A stretch of 51,820 nt of DNA from Acanthaster planci (Eukaryota > Echinodermata > Asteroidea > Valvatida > Acanthasteridae): the NCBI RefSeq assembly GCF_001949145.1, contig NW_019091542.1:516075-567894 (forward strand). Reading direction: 5' to 3'. The notes beneath the pieces were generated by a model. The model was not told the origin of the DNA. It searched no databases and worked only from the letters and a program-made list of their open reading frames with translations. Below are positions 13,101 to 25,100 of the stretch, one piece after another. Within the stretch, counting starts at the first letter, position 1, and each line of letters begins with the position of its first letter. The position numbers and the translations under genes were made by a program.

Positions 13101-16100
13101 ATACTGTACATTCAAGGTTTTTGTGCCCTGTTATTTGGACTATTACTTTTACTCATTCAGTACAGCGACAATGGTTTTAAAAGGGCACCAGTGATTGAAA
13201 TGAGACAGTTTAAGTCCGCGATAATAATTTCAATAATGAGATGTATCATTAGGTGGCAAGGATATGAATTAGTTGTTTTTCTTTGTGTTTTGTGTCCTAG
13301 GTTGTTGTCAGAAAAAGGTAATTTGCCCAGTTGGAGTTGACAGTGATTTTATTTTCCCCTCAGATGAGAAAGCTCCAGCATTGCAGTGTCCTGTGAACCA
13401 GGTCATCTTCACTAGAGAGGGACACAGCACGGTGACCGTGTCTTGGCATTGGGAGCCTGTTAAGGTGCGTCGTTGCAGATTCTGTTCCAAAACGTCCAAT
13501 GAGGGAGTTGCTACATTTTCCACGTTCTACAGTGGTGCCATGATAATGGACTTGTCTTCAAGCTAACTTGAAATGAATGCTAAATTACATTGCTCCAGTG
13601 TGCACAGACCAGACTAATTGCTTGTTGTGTTCACACTCGAGGGGAGGATTTGTACGTTTTTTCCAATAAGAGGCATCAATGAAACAGTCAAAAGTCTATT
13701 TAAGCAATAAGGGGAGTTTGTTAGGTCCTGCATTGAATGTAAAATCAAGTCAAGCAATTGTGCGTCATTAAATTGTCTCTTTTTCCGGTGCCAGGCAAGC
13801 TAATAAAATGCTTTTTGACTTCTGGTATACGTGTGGGATGCAGATTTCTAAAACCTTAGACCTTTGATTCAAATAAGCCAGTAATTACATGTAGGTTGTC
13901 TCTGGATTGCATTAAGGGCACGGATGCAGGCCGTGAGATTACCGCCATGCTGCTGTCCATCAACTCCGTGCCTGTCACCGGCCCAAAGCCAAGCACCTTG
14001 GAAGAAGGGACCTACTCACTGGTCTACTCGGCGACTGACAACGCAGGCAACTCAGGGTCCTGCTCTATGCAATTGGAGGCCAGAGGTCAGATGTCAGTTA
14101 CATTGGCATTGAAGTAAAGTGTGGAATAAAGGTTCCTCTGTCTCTTTGCTCAAAACACCAATATATCATTGGCTGTATTGAGCTAGACTGATTTTGCCAA
14201 TTCATTGGCTTGTTTTGCAGTGACCCGCTGTACTGGCCTGACCGTCCCACAGCATGGTGACATAGACCTCGCAACGGGACATGGCTCCTGCCTTGGAGGT
14301 GCTGTCTATGGCTCTGTCTGTGAGATTAGCTGTAACACTGGATACACCTTGTCAACAGAGGGTGCCACTCTGAGGCGACGTTGCAACCGCTTGACCAATA
14401 CGAGCAGTCAGGGATATTGGACTCTAGAGCAACCGACGTGCAGGCGTGCGTTTGCATAATGTTTTAGTGCTGCGTAAACCCATTGTTCATTTCAGGTTGA
14501 TTCCTCAGAATAGATGACCAAGCAGTTGATAATTAACATTGAAGTAGATATCTTGATGTGCCCGGTCATTTTAAGTGCTTTTTGATTACTTGCATAAGCA
14601 AGTCAATTTCTTGGACCAGGCCAAGTGAAATGAGATCTCAAATGAAGTGCAGTTTGGGTCTTGCAGGAGTAAATGCAGGGAAAGTAATCGAATTGACTGT
14701 TTCTACTGTAAAAATATTAACTAAGTTCACCTTAAAAATGAATCAGGTTTGAGCCTTCCTCAGTAAATAATTTACTTATATGCCATGACATTAAATATTG
14801 ACCTGACTCAACTGACTAGTCCATAGACCTCTATCATCATGGGGTAGCCATCTTGCTTTTGTATTATTCAAAGCAACACCACCAAACTGAGGCTGGCAGG
14901 AAAATGAGTCTGTTCCTTTAATCAATATGTAAAGCTGTATTACTATTGCCATTAGGTCTCCAAGGTACAAGACAAACATGGTAGCATCATAAAAAAGGTC
15001 TATAGAGACATATACAGTACTGTGGCAAATATGTGTTAATCCAGCCATGGCAACGATTGGACCTAATTTAACGTGTAAGACCTAACCTAGCTCAGATATT
15101 TCTTCACTTCATACAGCGAACTGGTGCCCCTTTCCTAGCATCACCCATGGCTACATATCTAGTTGTTTAGGGAATGGAACCACCTTTGGGAACTCGTGCC
15201 CATTCCACTGTGACCCGGGTCACAGGACAGCCAGCGGAGAGAGTAACCGCAACCGCCAGTGCCAAGCAGATGGATCATGGAGTGGACCTGACTTCCAGTG
15301 CACAGGTAAAATGCACCACTTTGCTCTGGTCATTATAATTGATTGCAGCATGGCAGAATATGGCATTACTGCAGTGCTCAGCAGAATGTCCCAGTAGATG
15401 TGTGGCCTCCATGCATAAGTGCCTCCCCACCAACTACGAAGGCCGACCCTTGAATGTCATTGCACTGTAGCACTGTAACTTCTGTGGAATTTTGGGCAGG
15501 GCCACGTTAGTGCACACATTTTTGTAGGGGAGTCTTGCAAGCCGCTGAAGTGTAACTGAATTGTACATAGGTTGTATATATTTCAACAATTCCAATGGGG
15601 TTGGGTTGGTTCATGCCCCTCTGCTGGGATCCCCCAACCCTGTTGTAGGTTTGACATTACCCACATGATCGAGTGCAGTGTTAACCAGCCTTTCAACCAG
15701 TCGGATTTTCTGACCGGAAAGAGCTGCTGGGACAGTTTTTTTTTTACCCGCAAATTCTTAAACCTTGCAATTGCGCTTTGACCTGACCAAGCATGATGCG
15801 TTTATATGCCAACCGCGGAAATGAAAAAAAGAATTCTTCAACAAGTGTACACGTCCTCCGTGCAACAAATGAGGAAAATTGTGTACGTTTACACGTCATC
15901 CAGCGTCAAGTAGTTAATGAATGCGGACCAATGATATCGTGCTTACACACCCTATTGTAGGGGCACGGTTAGTGCCCCAGCCCAACAGATGATGTGCCAC
16001 CCCCAACGCAGTTCATGTAGGGAGCAACAAAGCTTATTATTAAAGCTTTTATTGTATCTGACTTCACCACTGAGTGTTCCTGTCATCGCTCAATTTGACA

Positions 16101-19100
16101 GTGGCTGTAACATGCCCCGGCTCCTTCTTGCTTCCACATGGATGGTTGGATCCACCTGCTTGTCGCCAAAATGCAACCTTACCCTACAATACCACGTGCC
16201 GTTTCTCGTGTGATGATGGCTTCCTCCAGCAGGGACCTACGGTGAAGACTTGCACCGACAGCGGAGAGTGGGACAACCTCCAGTCCACTGTTTGCTTGGG
16301 TAAGAAGTATCATCCGTCTTTGTCTTGAAGATGGTACCTGTACGTGATACTTGCAGACTATCTGCCCTGAGCTGAAGTGCACCCTTATCGGCCAAAGAAA
16401 GACAGATGGTACTAAGTTTTCCAAGCGGGTTCTAGCGCGCGTTCGGTGTGCATGCAAAGACCACGCATTGTAGACTAGAATTGTTGCGCGTACTCAGTGT
16501 GCTCCATATCAAACGCACATAAACTTGTGCAGCTATACAATGCATGAGTACCAAAGGACTGTCAATTTCATTTCAAAACATGTCCTCTTTTGTTCCTGCT
16601 CAGAGCAGATATCTCCTTGCCAAGACTTGTGAGATTTGTGCGCAATCTATTAAGCATACTCTGCTTATCGCTTCCTGGGAGCTTGTTGAAAAACAGTCTC
16701 TCTCTTAATGCCCATACGTTAAGAATACTCTCTTCTCACTATTGTTGCCTGCTACAAAGAGGAATAAAATGGCAATGCAAAGGAACAAAGTGGAATGCAT
16801 TTTGTGGTGTCACAATGCATTTCATTTCAATTTTTTTTGACCATCAAAGCATTCAATTGAACGCCTTCAACTGAATTGAATACCTGGTGGGAGTACCGTT
16901 CTTTTTCTTGATATTTCCAAAGAAATTTCTAGAAAGCTGTCAACTTCTTTTGTAGGTGATGTCTGAAACGGCAGGGTCTCCCTTGTCATGCCTAAATTGA
17001 GTGTTTGCATTTTTCTTCGTACTGATGTCCTCCACAAAACTCAAATTACTGATCTTGTTTTTGGAACGATACAAAAGCCTCTTCTTGAAAACTAACTTGC
17101 TGTCATCTGTTGACATTATAGCCAAAACAAAAATGAACAAACGATGTAAAGCAAAAAAATTAGTGCTTCACTGTCCACAGCACATCTTGCACATGTGATC
17201 TAACGTAGCACCAGCTCAGCTCTACATTCTTGTACCCAAGGTCCTGCTAATACAGCATGGTGGAAATTACTCTTTCAGCCTTTGGAAAGATCATGACAAT
17301 ATACCTCACTTGGTACATCACTTGTATCTCGGTGAGCATTGTTCATGTTCTTGCAGTCCATTTTATACATGTATGTGTTTAAGGTATATTGTGTGATCAC
17401 TTCTTGACCAATAAAAATTTGTAATCTATTACAGTGGTATAACAATATATATTGTTGTTTCTGCATTAAATTGGATAGTTTTCTGACCCATATTTTCTGG
17501 GATACATACTTAAGTCGGTCTACTGACAGCATAAATGCAAGTTCTAAAAGTCTTTACTGACAAAGTGTTCAAAAAGAGATAAATTTCACAACCCTCACCA
17601 CACTTAATCAGTCTCTTCAAGAAACAATTCTGACAATGTGGTAATGATGTATTCAGCCTCTCATGCAACTCTTTAACCCTTGACTGTTTAGATGAACAGC
17701 CGCCAAGCTTTGATGTCTCCTGCCCTCAGTCTGTGGAAGTGAACAGCGACTTTGGTGTCACCTCAAAGGTTGTCACCTTCGAGGTGCCGACTGCCACTGA
17801 CAACTCAGGAATGGTCAATGTGAACAGGTCAGTGGAAGTGCTTTCAGACTTTTCACTCGCTCTTCTTTTTTCATTTTTATCTGGGCAGACGATCACAGAG
17901 GTTAGGGGGTGTGCCACTTTAAATTGTGGAAAGTATGATTTAGTTTGTGCCGCTTTTTCTTCAAACCCAGTGGTCAAACAGAAAGAGAAAGTAAAAAATT
18001 TGCCCTTTATGCAAGGGCAGCAGTTACGTTCCCCAGGCAGTTGAAATGGTTTCCAGAATGTTGAGATGTTGTGAAAACAAGTGAATGATGATAATTCATG
18101 AAATGAATAACAGATATTGGTTGCTACTTTGTGCCTTATAAATGCTCTGATACTATTAATGTGAGTTTCAGATGTCTTAACTGTAATCCTACCAGACGCA
18201 GCACAGTGCATCAAGTCCAAAAGTCTGATGCTCTTAGCAATCAACAGCAGCTGAACAAACTCACAGGCTGTTTGGCCTTGGGGAGAGTTGACCTATTGGA
18301 TCTTGTTACACTAGGCTGGCAAGCCACTTTGACAAATGATGCAGGTTGATGCGTCTGGCAGGGTTTGAAGCAAAAATAGGCTTGGGGTTAGGCTTAACAG
18401 TGAACTAATAGTTTCTGTACAATTGTTAAATTCAACATATCCCTGAAGTAAGTCATTTTGAATGCACCTTATCTTTGAGTCAAAGTCTGTCAAAAATGGT
18501 GCCCAAAATATTCTAGTATCATGTTGAAATTCTCTTATGATAACTAAATACCGTTGCTTCGTGACAGGGTAAGTGGTCATATGGCTCCTGGTAGCAGGTT
18601 TCCAGAAGGAAGAACAACAGTCACGTACACTGCGACAGACCCAAGTGCCCTGTCTTCACAATGTGATGTTATTGTGACCGTTGTAGGTAATGAAAACCCA
18701 CCTTTGAATCAAATTAAATCAAAAGAGTTAAACTTTAATTTAAGCTTTGGCTGAATTTGAAACCCAAGAGGAAAACGTCAAAAATTATTCATAATTTTTA
18801 TCCGCTCCTTTCCTGCATTATGTGGATCCAAAGTTTACAATCGGCAGATCTTCATTTCACCACGTTTTTCACCCCGTGTGCTACTATTGTGTCACTCCTG
18901 TTTTTACTCTTTGCGTCTCTCTTCTCTCTGACAGTGCACCGTTGCGAGAGACTGCAAGTGCCTATTTCTGGTTCCATTAACTGCGATCGCTCCAGTCCTG
19001 TTGTTGGCACCAACTGCACCTTGAGGTGTAACATCGGTTACACACTGAACGGATCGCAGGACAGAACTTGTCAATTATCCAGTGATGACACGCCCTACTG

Positions 19101-22100
19101 GGACGGAGAGACTACTGTGTGTACAAGTATGTAATTACATAGTCACCAATCGTTATAAAACCACAGTTATATTTTGTTTGTTAATCATTTTTGTGATGCC
19201 CTATAAACTCTCCAAATCCTTTGAAATCCACCAAATTTGAGACATTTTGTTGACTAATTTTTGTCTATAACCCCCCTCAAGCATTGCGTTCAAACTGCTC
19301 ATTTTTTTCTCCTCTTTTCCCACGTTAAACTCTTGTTGTTTCTAGTTGTGAAATGCCCTGCCCAGACTGCCCCACCCCACTCCATCAAGTCTGGTTGCAA
19401 CCTCCCCTCTGAGCCCTACGGCACTGAGTGTTCCTTCTACTGCGAGAATGGTTACGAGGCTCAGACTAGCGATGACGGGAGGTCTCGTTGCCTGGCTGAT
19501 GGCACCTGGTCAGGAACTGACCTTGTCTGCAACGGTAAGTGTTTCACTAAGTTCATTTCCTATTATTAAAATTGCTGAGGTGTTGTCATCTGTTGTAGCA
19601 ACCCACACCCCTTTAGCAACTTTTAAAAAGCAATTTGGGGTCTTTCTTTTCCTAGAAAAATTTCCCATATATTCCAGAGTTCAGCCCCTTTTCGTACACT
19701 GGGAATTTGAAATCTGGACATATGCCGCTGATAAGATGCTGGTCAATACATTGCCACTTTACTTTTCACAACAATATTTTAACACAGGAACTTTAGTACT
19801 GCAGCTTAAACTTTCCAATGATACAGTGCTTACCAATCTCCATGTGCTGTACTGTACATGAAACTTTGATTTACACATAGCTTGGGGCACTGTATAAGCA
19901 GTGTCCTTTGAGATACATATCCAGTCTAAGAGGAGGCGACTTTGCCGGTTACCACACAACTCTTGTTCATTTTAGGTAGCCAAAGCAGAGAACCGATTAT
20001 GCTTGTGCATCAAAACGGTCTTGCACACGTGGTTGGATACAACATTTCCATTTATATCTTGCGGTTTCTATTTATATAGTTACTTCAACAATTTGTAAAT
20101 TTCTCGTCGAGCAGAAACGCGGTGCCCTGTTCTGAGCCCAGGGGCAGGTATTGCGCTCACCCCGTATGTCTGCTACGGCCAGCCTGTATTTGGCCACAAC
20201 TGTCTGCTGTCCTGCACCCAGGACGGGTTTGTGATAGACCCACCAGGCAGTGACTATGTCACGTGTCGGAGCAATGGAAAGTGGTCTTACAACATCTCTG
20301 CCATTCAGTGTGTTGGTGAGTGCATTCATATTCTCATCAGCTCGTTTTAATGAGTCAGCCCAAATTTCATTTTAAAAGATTTTTGTTGGGCTGTTCATTA
20401 TATCTTCTGTAGTACATGCCAGATCTACTGTTCAAACAGTTCGATTTGGGGGAAGCATGCAAAGTATAATGTTGGATTTGTTTACTTCCTATCAAATCTA
20501 TTTTCTTCTCCCAATAGATCGCCAAAATCCCCGCTTTACAAGTTGCCCCTCCGTCATAGTAGCGTATGTTGATAAGGGTTCAACATCGGCACAAGTCAAT
20601 TATTCTCTCTTCACTGTTGACAACGATGGTACTACGCCTACAGTGGCCTGTGACCCAGGGTCAGATTGGTTTAACATTGGTGATCACAGGGTCTCCTGCG
20701 TTGCCACGGACAGGGCCAATAACTCAGCAACGTGTTCTTTCCTCGTGGAAGTGAATGGTCAGTGATCTCTGGTGTCTGACCTTGCATGAAAGTTGGCATG
20801 TGTTGGGAGACACTTTTTTTCTTTTGAAGTATCATTCATGCATTCAATGTGATTAAGAGATTTGGTTTTGTCTCATGAACAAATATTTTGCATGAGTTAT
20901 TCCATCAAAGTTCTTAATCTAAAAGATGTGAGGGGATCAGAAGAGAGGCATTTTTCAATCCTGAATTACCTGAGTGTCAAGAAAAAAGATCTTTGACCCT
21001 GTTGCAGTCGTAGTTTTCTTTTATTCTTGTCTTTCCTCAGAGCGCATGTGTCCTGTCCTGTCCCCCCCTTTCTTCGGAGAATTTGTGGGCGAGTGCGACA
21101 ATGTGTATGGCAGTGTTTGCAACCTCAGTTGCAACACCGGGTACCGCTTGGTTGGATCTAGTGTAGCGACTTGCGAATTTGACGGCAATCTTACGTACTG
21201 GCACCAAGAGGATGTGCCGAGCTGCGAGTGTGAGGAGCTGCACAATTTTAATTCTTATGTGACAGCCTCCATGGGCTTTCCTCAATACCACTATGATATA
21301 CCAAGCTCAATTGCACTGACATCACTCAAGTCTTTCTGTGAAAAAGTCACTAAGTAATGAGTGGAAAAGTTCTTTCATATAGCCAAACGGGGGAATGTGA
21401 CAGAGAACACTGGTACATGAGTGTACATACACAGAACGTCATGAAGAATTGAGATATCTCAGAAACGACTTCTTTTGACATGGTTGGATTGTACAAGTTG
21501 CAATTCAACATTGGTCCTTGGGGAAATTGTAAACAAGTGGGTATGAAATTCATTAATCATTAATAAATGTTCAAACTCAGTTGTGCCCATCTTGTCAACT
21601 TGGTAGCAAGACGTAAGAAAATTTGAAGTTTGAACTGTTCAGGATATTTTAGAATTCTTAAATATCCGGGTTTGCACTTTGCACTCTGCTGTATTTTTGA
21701 TTTCTTCGCTCAAATTCTGAGCCAACAATTGAAATTTTCTTCATAAATTTTTGGACTTTTCAGTAATCAGCTGTGATGCCCTGTCCCCTGGGGACACTGT
21801 GCAAACCATTCCGCCAGTCTGCACCACTGGTAGCCCGCTAGCTGGCACCCGGTGCAGCTTCTTCTGCTTGAACGACTTCAGCCTTGTCGGAGGTGTGTCG
21901 TCGAAGCTGTGCACTGCAGAGTCTATGTGGGAGGGTGGTGTCGGGGACCTGCCTGTTTGCAAAGGTATACAGCAGGAATGGTGCATAAATGTCTTTCAAC
22001 TTACTTCCTGTGGGTTCACTTTGAAAGAAAAACCTGTCTAGAGAAGACAATAAAGACATGTTTAGTTTCAGTGGCAAGAAGAAATTCCTTGACATGTATT

Positions 22101-25100
22101 CAGGGAAAACCAGTAGAAATAGATAGGGACTGAAATAGAATCAACATGCCAACTCAGATGGTTGGAACCCCAGGTAGTAGAGGTGAAAGACAAGGAAAGT
22201 ATCACTTGTGTAAGTACCACTATATAAAAAGGAGTAGTCTTTCTTGCAAGACTTTCTTTTATTCCTTATTAAACTATTTTTTCAAGAATCATGATATCTG
22301 TAGTGTCCGAGTTGTGAGAGGTCTTGTGACTAAAAACACCCATGGCAGTGATTGTCTTTCTGTTACAGTTTTCCCAGCGTAGCTTTGCTTGCTAAGACTA
22401 TATCGTAAAAGGTTTTAGTTGTCCATGATGGTCAACAGGCAGCAGTGGGTTTGGAAGCAGGTTTGGGCCCCAAGCATTTGAGCACTGTTTCTTTCTTTGC
22501 AGTGCTGAGACAGATTTGATTTTGCCAACGTGGCCGCCTCCCCCAACTTGCAGTTCGAAGCATTGCTCTTCCAGTAATAAGCTACATTATACTTGCCTTT
22601 TTGCCTTCATTGCATTGAAACTCCCTTGAATTTCCTACTCTAATTTGAAAAGCAGTCTTCTTTGCAATAAGGTTTTAATTGTGAATCTGGCATGTTTTGC
22701 AAAGGTTGATCTAGCTTTGGCTCCAGTTAACGTATCTCGGCTAAAAGCAGTGCTGTTTGTGCCTTAGGCTTATGTTGCCTTTCAAGAAGAAAGAACTGTA
22801 CTCTTGTTATCCGATAGTCTTTCTCATTTTGTATACAGATGAGACTCCTCCTGTCATAACCTTCTGCCCTGGACCCATCTACGTCACCGTGGAGAATGTG
22901 TCAGGAACGCCTGTGACCTTTGACACTCCAACAGCAAGGGACAATGATCCATCCGATAATCTGACTTTGACAACATCACCAGTTGACGTAGGCTCGCCGT
23001 ACAACTTCACCAAGTCCACACTGGTGGTTTACACCTTCACAGATGCTGCTAATCACTCAGTCACCTGTACCTTTCTGGTGCAAATTGTCGGTGAGTGATG
23101 CAGCCAGTACTGTTATGAATCATTTAGTATCAATGTGAATTATTCCTGTTACTTTGTTATTCATTTCTTTTTATGTACAAAGTTCACCATTGGAAAACTA
23201 TCTCTACCTCCTGGCATGGAAATTAGGTTTGGGATTTTTTGAAAGAAATGTGTGTTACTATTTCTGTTTAATATGTTTTTGGCCTAAATACATGATTGGT
23301 GTGATACAGTTTTGCTTTTGATGGCAACACATTTCTGTGAATTCTTTGGGCTTTTATGCTGTTTCCATTCATGTTTGTAAATATTTAGATGGAAGAGGCC
23401 CCGTTGTTGTGTTTTGCCCGACCTCCGGCTACAACGTCACCACCGAGACGTCACTGACAGAGGTGACTTGGGAGGAACCAGTCTTTGAAGACCCCTCGGG
23501 AGACGAGCTGGAAATCAGCAACAACAGGGGGTCAGGAAACATGGCCACCTTCCCCTGGGGTACACATGTAGTGATGTACACAGCCACGGACACTAGTAAC
23601 GGCAAGACTGCGGTGTGTGAATTCCTCATCGACGTCAGACGTGAGTGACAGCATCAGGTTTTGTGTTTAATGACAATTCCATTTCATGCCTGTTGGCCAT
23701 GCACTTGTAATAGAAATTTGAATCAAGGAATTGGACTTGACGATTTGTTTCACAGGGTATGCGGCAAAACACGGCGGGCCTTTTGTCACCATCACATTAC
23801 TGGTGTTTCACTGATTTGCCATCCCTTGGACGCTTCACAACCTGTTCTAAACCAGTGCGTTGGCCACAACTCAATCAAAAGCAGAGAGTGATTTCTGTTT
23901 GGAAATACTTTAATGTAAAACTTGCCAGGTGGATTTTGTTTTGTCCATATTTGACTGCAAAAGATAATGGCAACTTTTTAAGAATATAAAGGACTCTATC
24001 ATTCCACTAACATTGCAGGCTGCATGCCTTTTCACAAATAAAAAATGTTTTTGGTTTTTAAACATCGAGATTTCACACCATTGGGGAAAGAGCACTAATA
24101 TGACAAGCCCCTTTCTCGGTGTTTTGGGTCTCCGAAAGGGAAAAAAACCCTGATCCTTCTGTTTTGATTTCTCACAGCTGAAGAGTGCCCACGCCTGGAC
24201 GCTCCTGACAATGGTGCCTTAGCCTGTGACAAGTGGGCATACGGTCGTTTCTGTAACATTTTCTGCAATGACAACTTTGACATTCCCCGACTTAGCAGCA
24301 GCCAGCGGCCACCGAATCAATATGTCTGCGGCTTGTCTGGTGTCTGGACTCCTCATAACTTTGTGCCAGATTGCTCAGGTAGTAATTTATTTTCAGAAGT
24401 CAGCGTTTTTAGATTTTAGCGGAAGACTGTCTTACAACTTGACTGCACTTTGCATCCCAACCTGCAACCAGTGTAAACTTAACTGACAGTGTACCATATA
24501 TCCCCCTTCATCATTGAAGGTATCACATCGTTTAATACAAACAGGGGCACATGTACACCTGTTGCTTCTGTGTAGTTTTACAGTACGATTGTTTGGGTCG
24601 AGTTTTATCATATGGGCTCATCGTAGCCCAGCTCAGGCACCAGTGTTTATACATTACAATTAATGCCCAGAATATCACCCCATCCTGCCATAGGGAAATA
24701 TTTCGGGCACTTTTTTTTCACACAAAACCTGATCTGACACACAAAAAAGGAAGACTGGAAAAATAATAAAAAAAGTCATTGAAGTATAAAAAGTACATCA
24801 ATATTTTCAACAATGTGTGTCAATTAATGTTTCATCATCATTTTCACTCGTCTGCAAAAAATGAGACATTGTAAACGACTGTTTATGTTATTTTGCCCTT
24901 CCTGCGGCCTGGACCTTTTCTCCCCTTTGACCTAATGACCTGACAATGGTTGACTAGGGTCGTTCGCTCTTCCACTTCACTGCATATGCGCTAGGTACGT
25001 CATGACCCAGCCATTTATTTTCTCTAAACCTAGCTTTTGCATAATTTCAGACATAAGAAAGACATGAATGAAATTTCTGCCACCTCAGAGGGGAGAAGTG

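Larger units (their letters stand above)
4103..24177. other. Introns of the CCP/HYR half
   Basis: Introns longer than 300 bases with nothing recognised beyond splice signals: 4103-4751, 9441-9814, 10013-10541, 12777-13363, 13465-13916, 14446-15116, 15306-16101, 16300-17691, 19535-20114, 21230-21763, 21965-22838 and 23641-24177. Introns with recognised content are 4929-6241 (SINE tail), 6419-8203 (45-bp duplication), 8456-9263 (inverted-repeat element), 10737-11609 (short inverted repeat), 11811-12569 and 17828-18567 (repeat family A). Short TACATGTACATGTA-type words occur in several. Confidence 0.6.

Noticed and set aside
17726-18244. 172-codon minus-strand ORF
   Set aside because: Antisense to HYR exon 15 and its intron; no recognisable domain, and the sense exon explains the openness.
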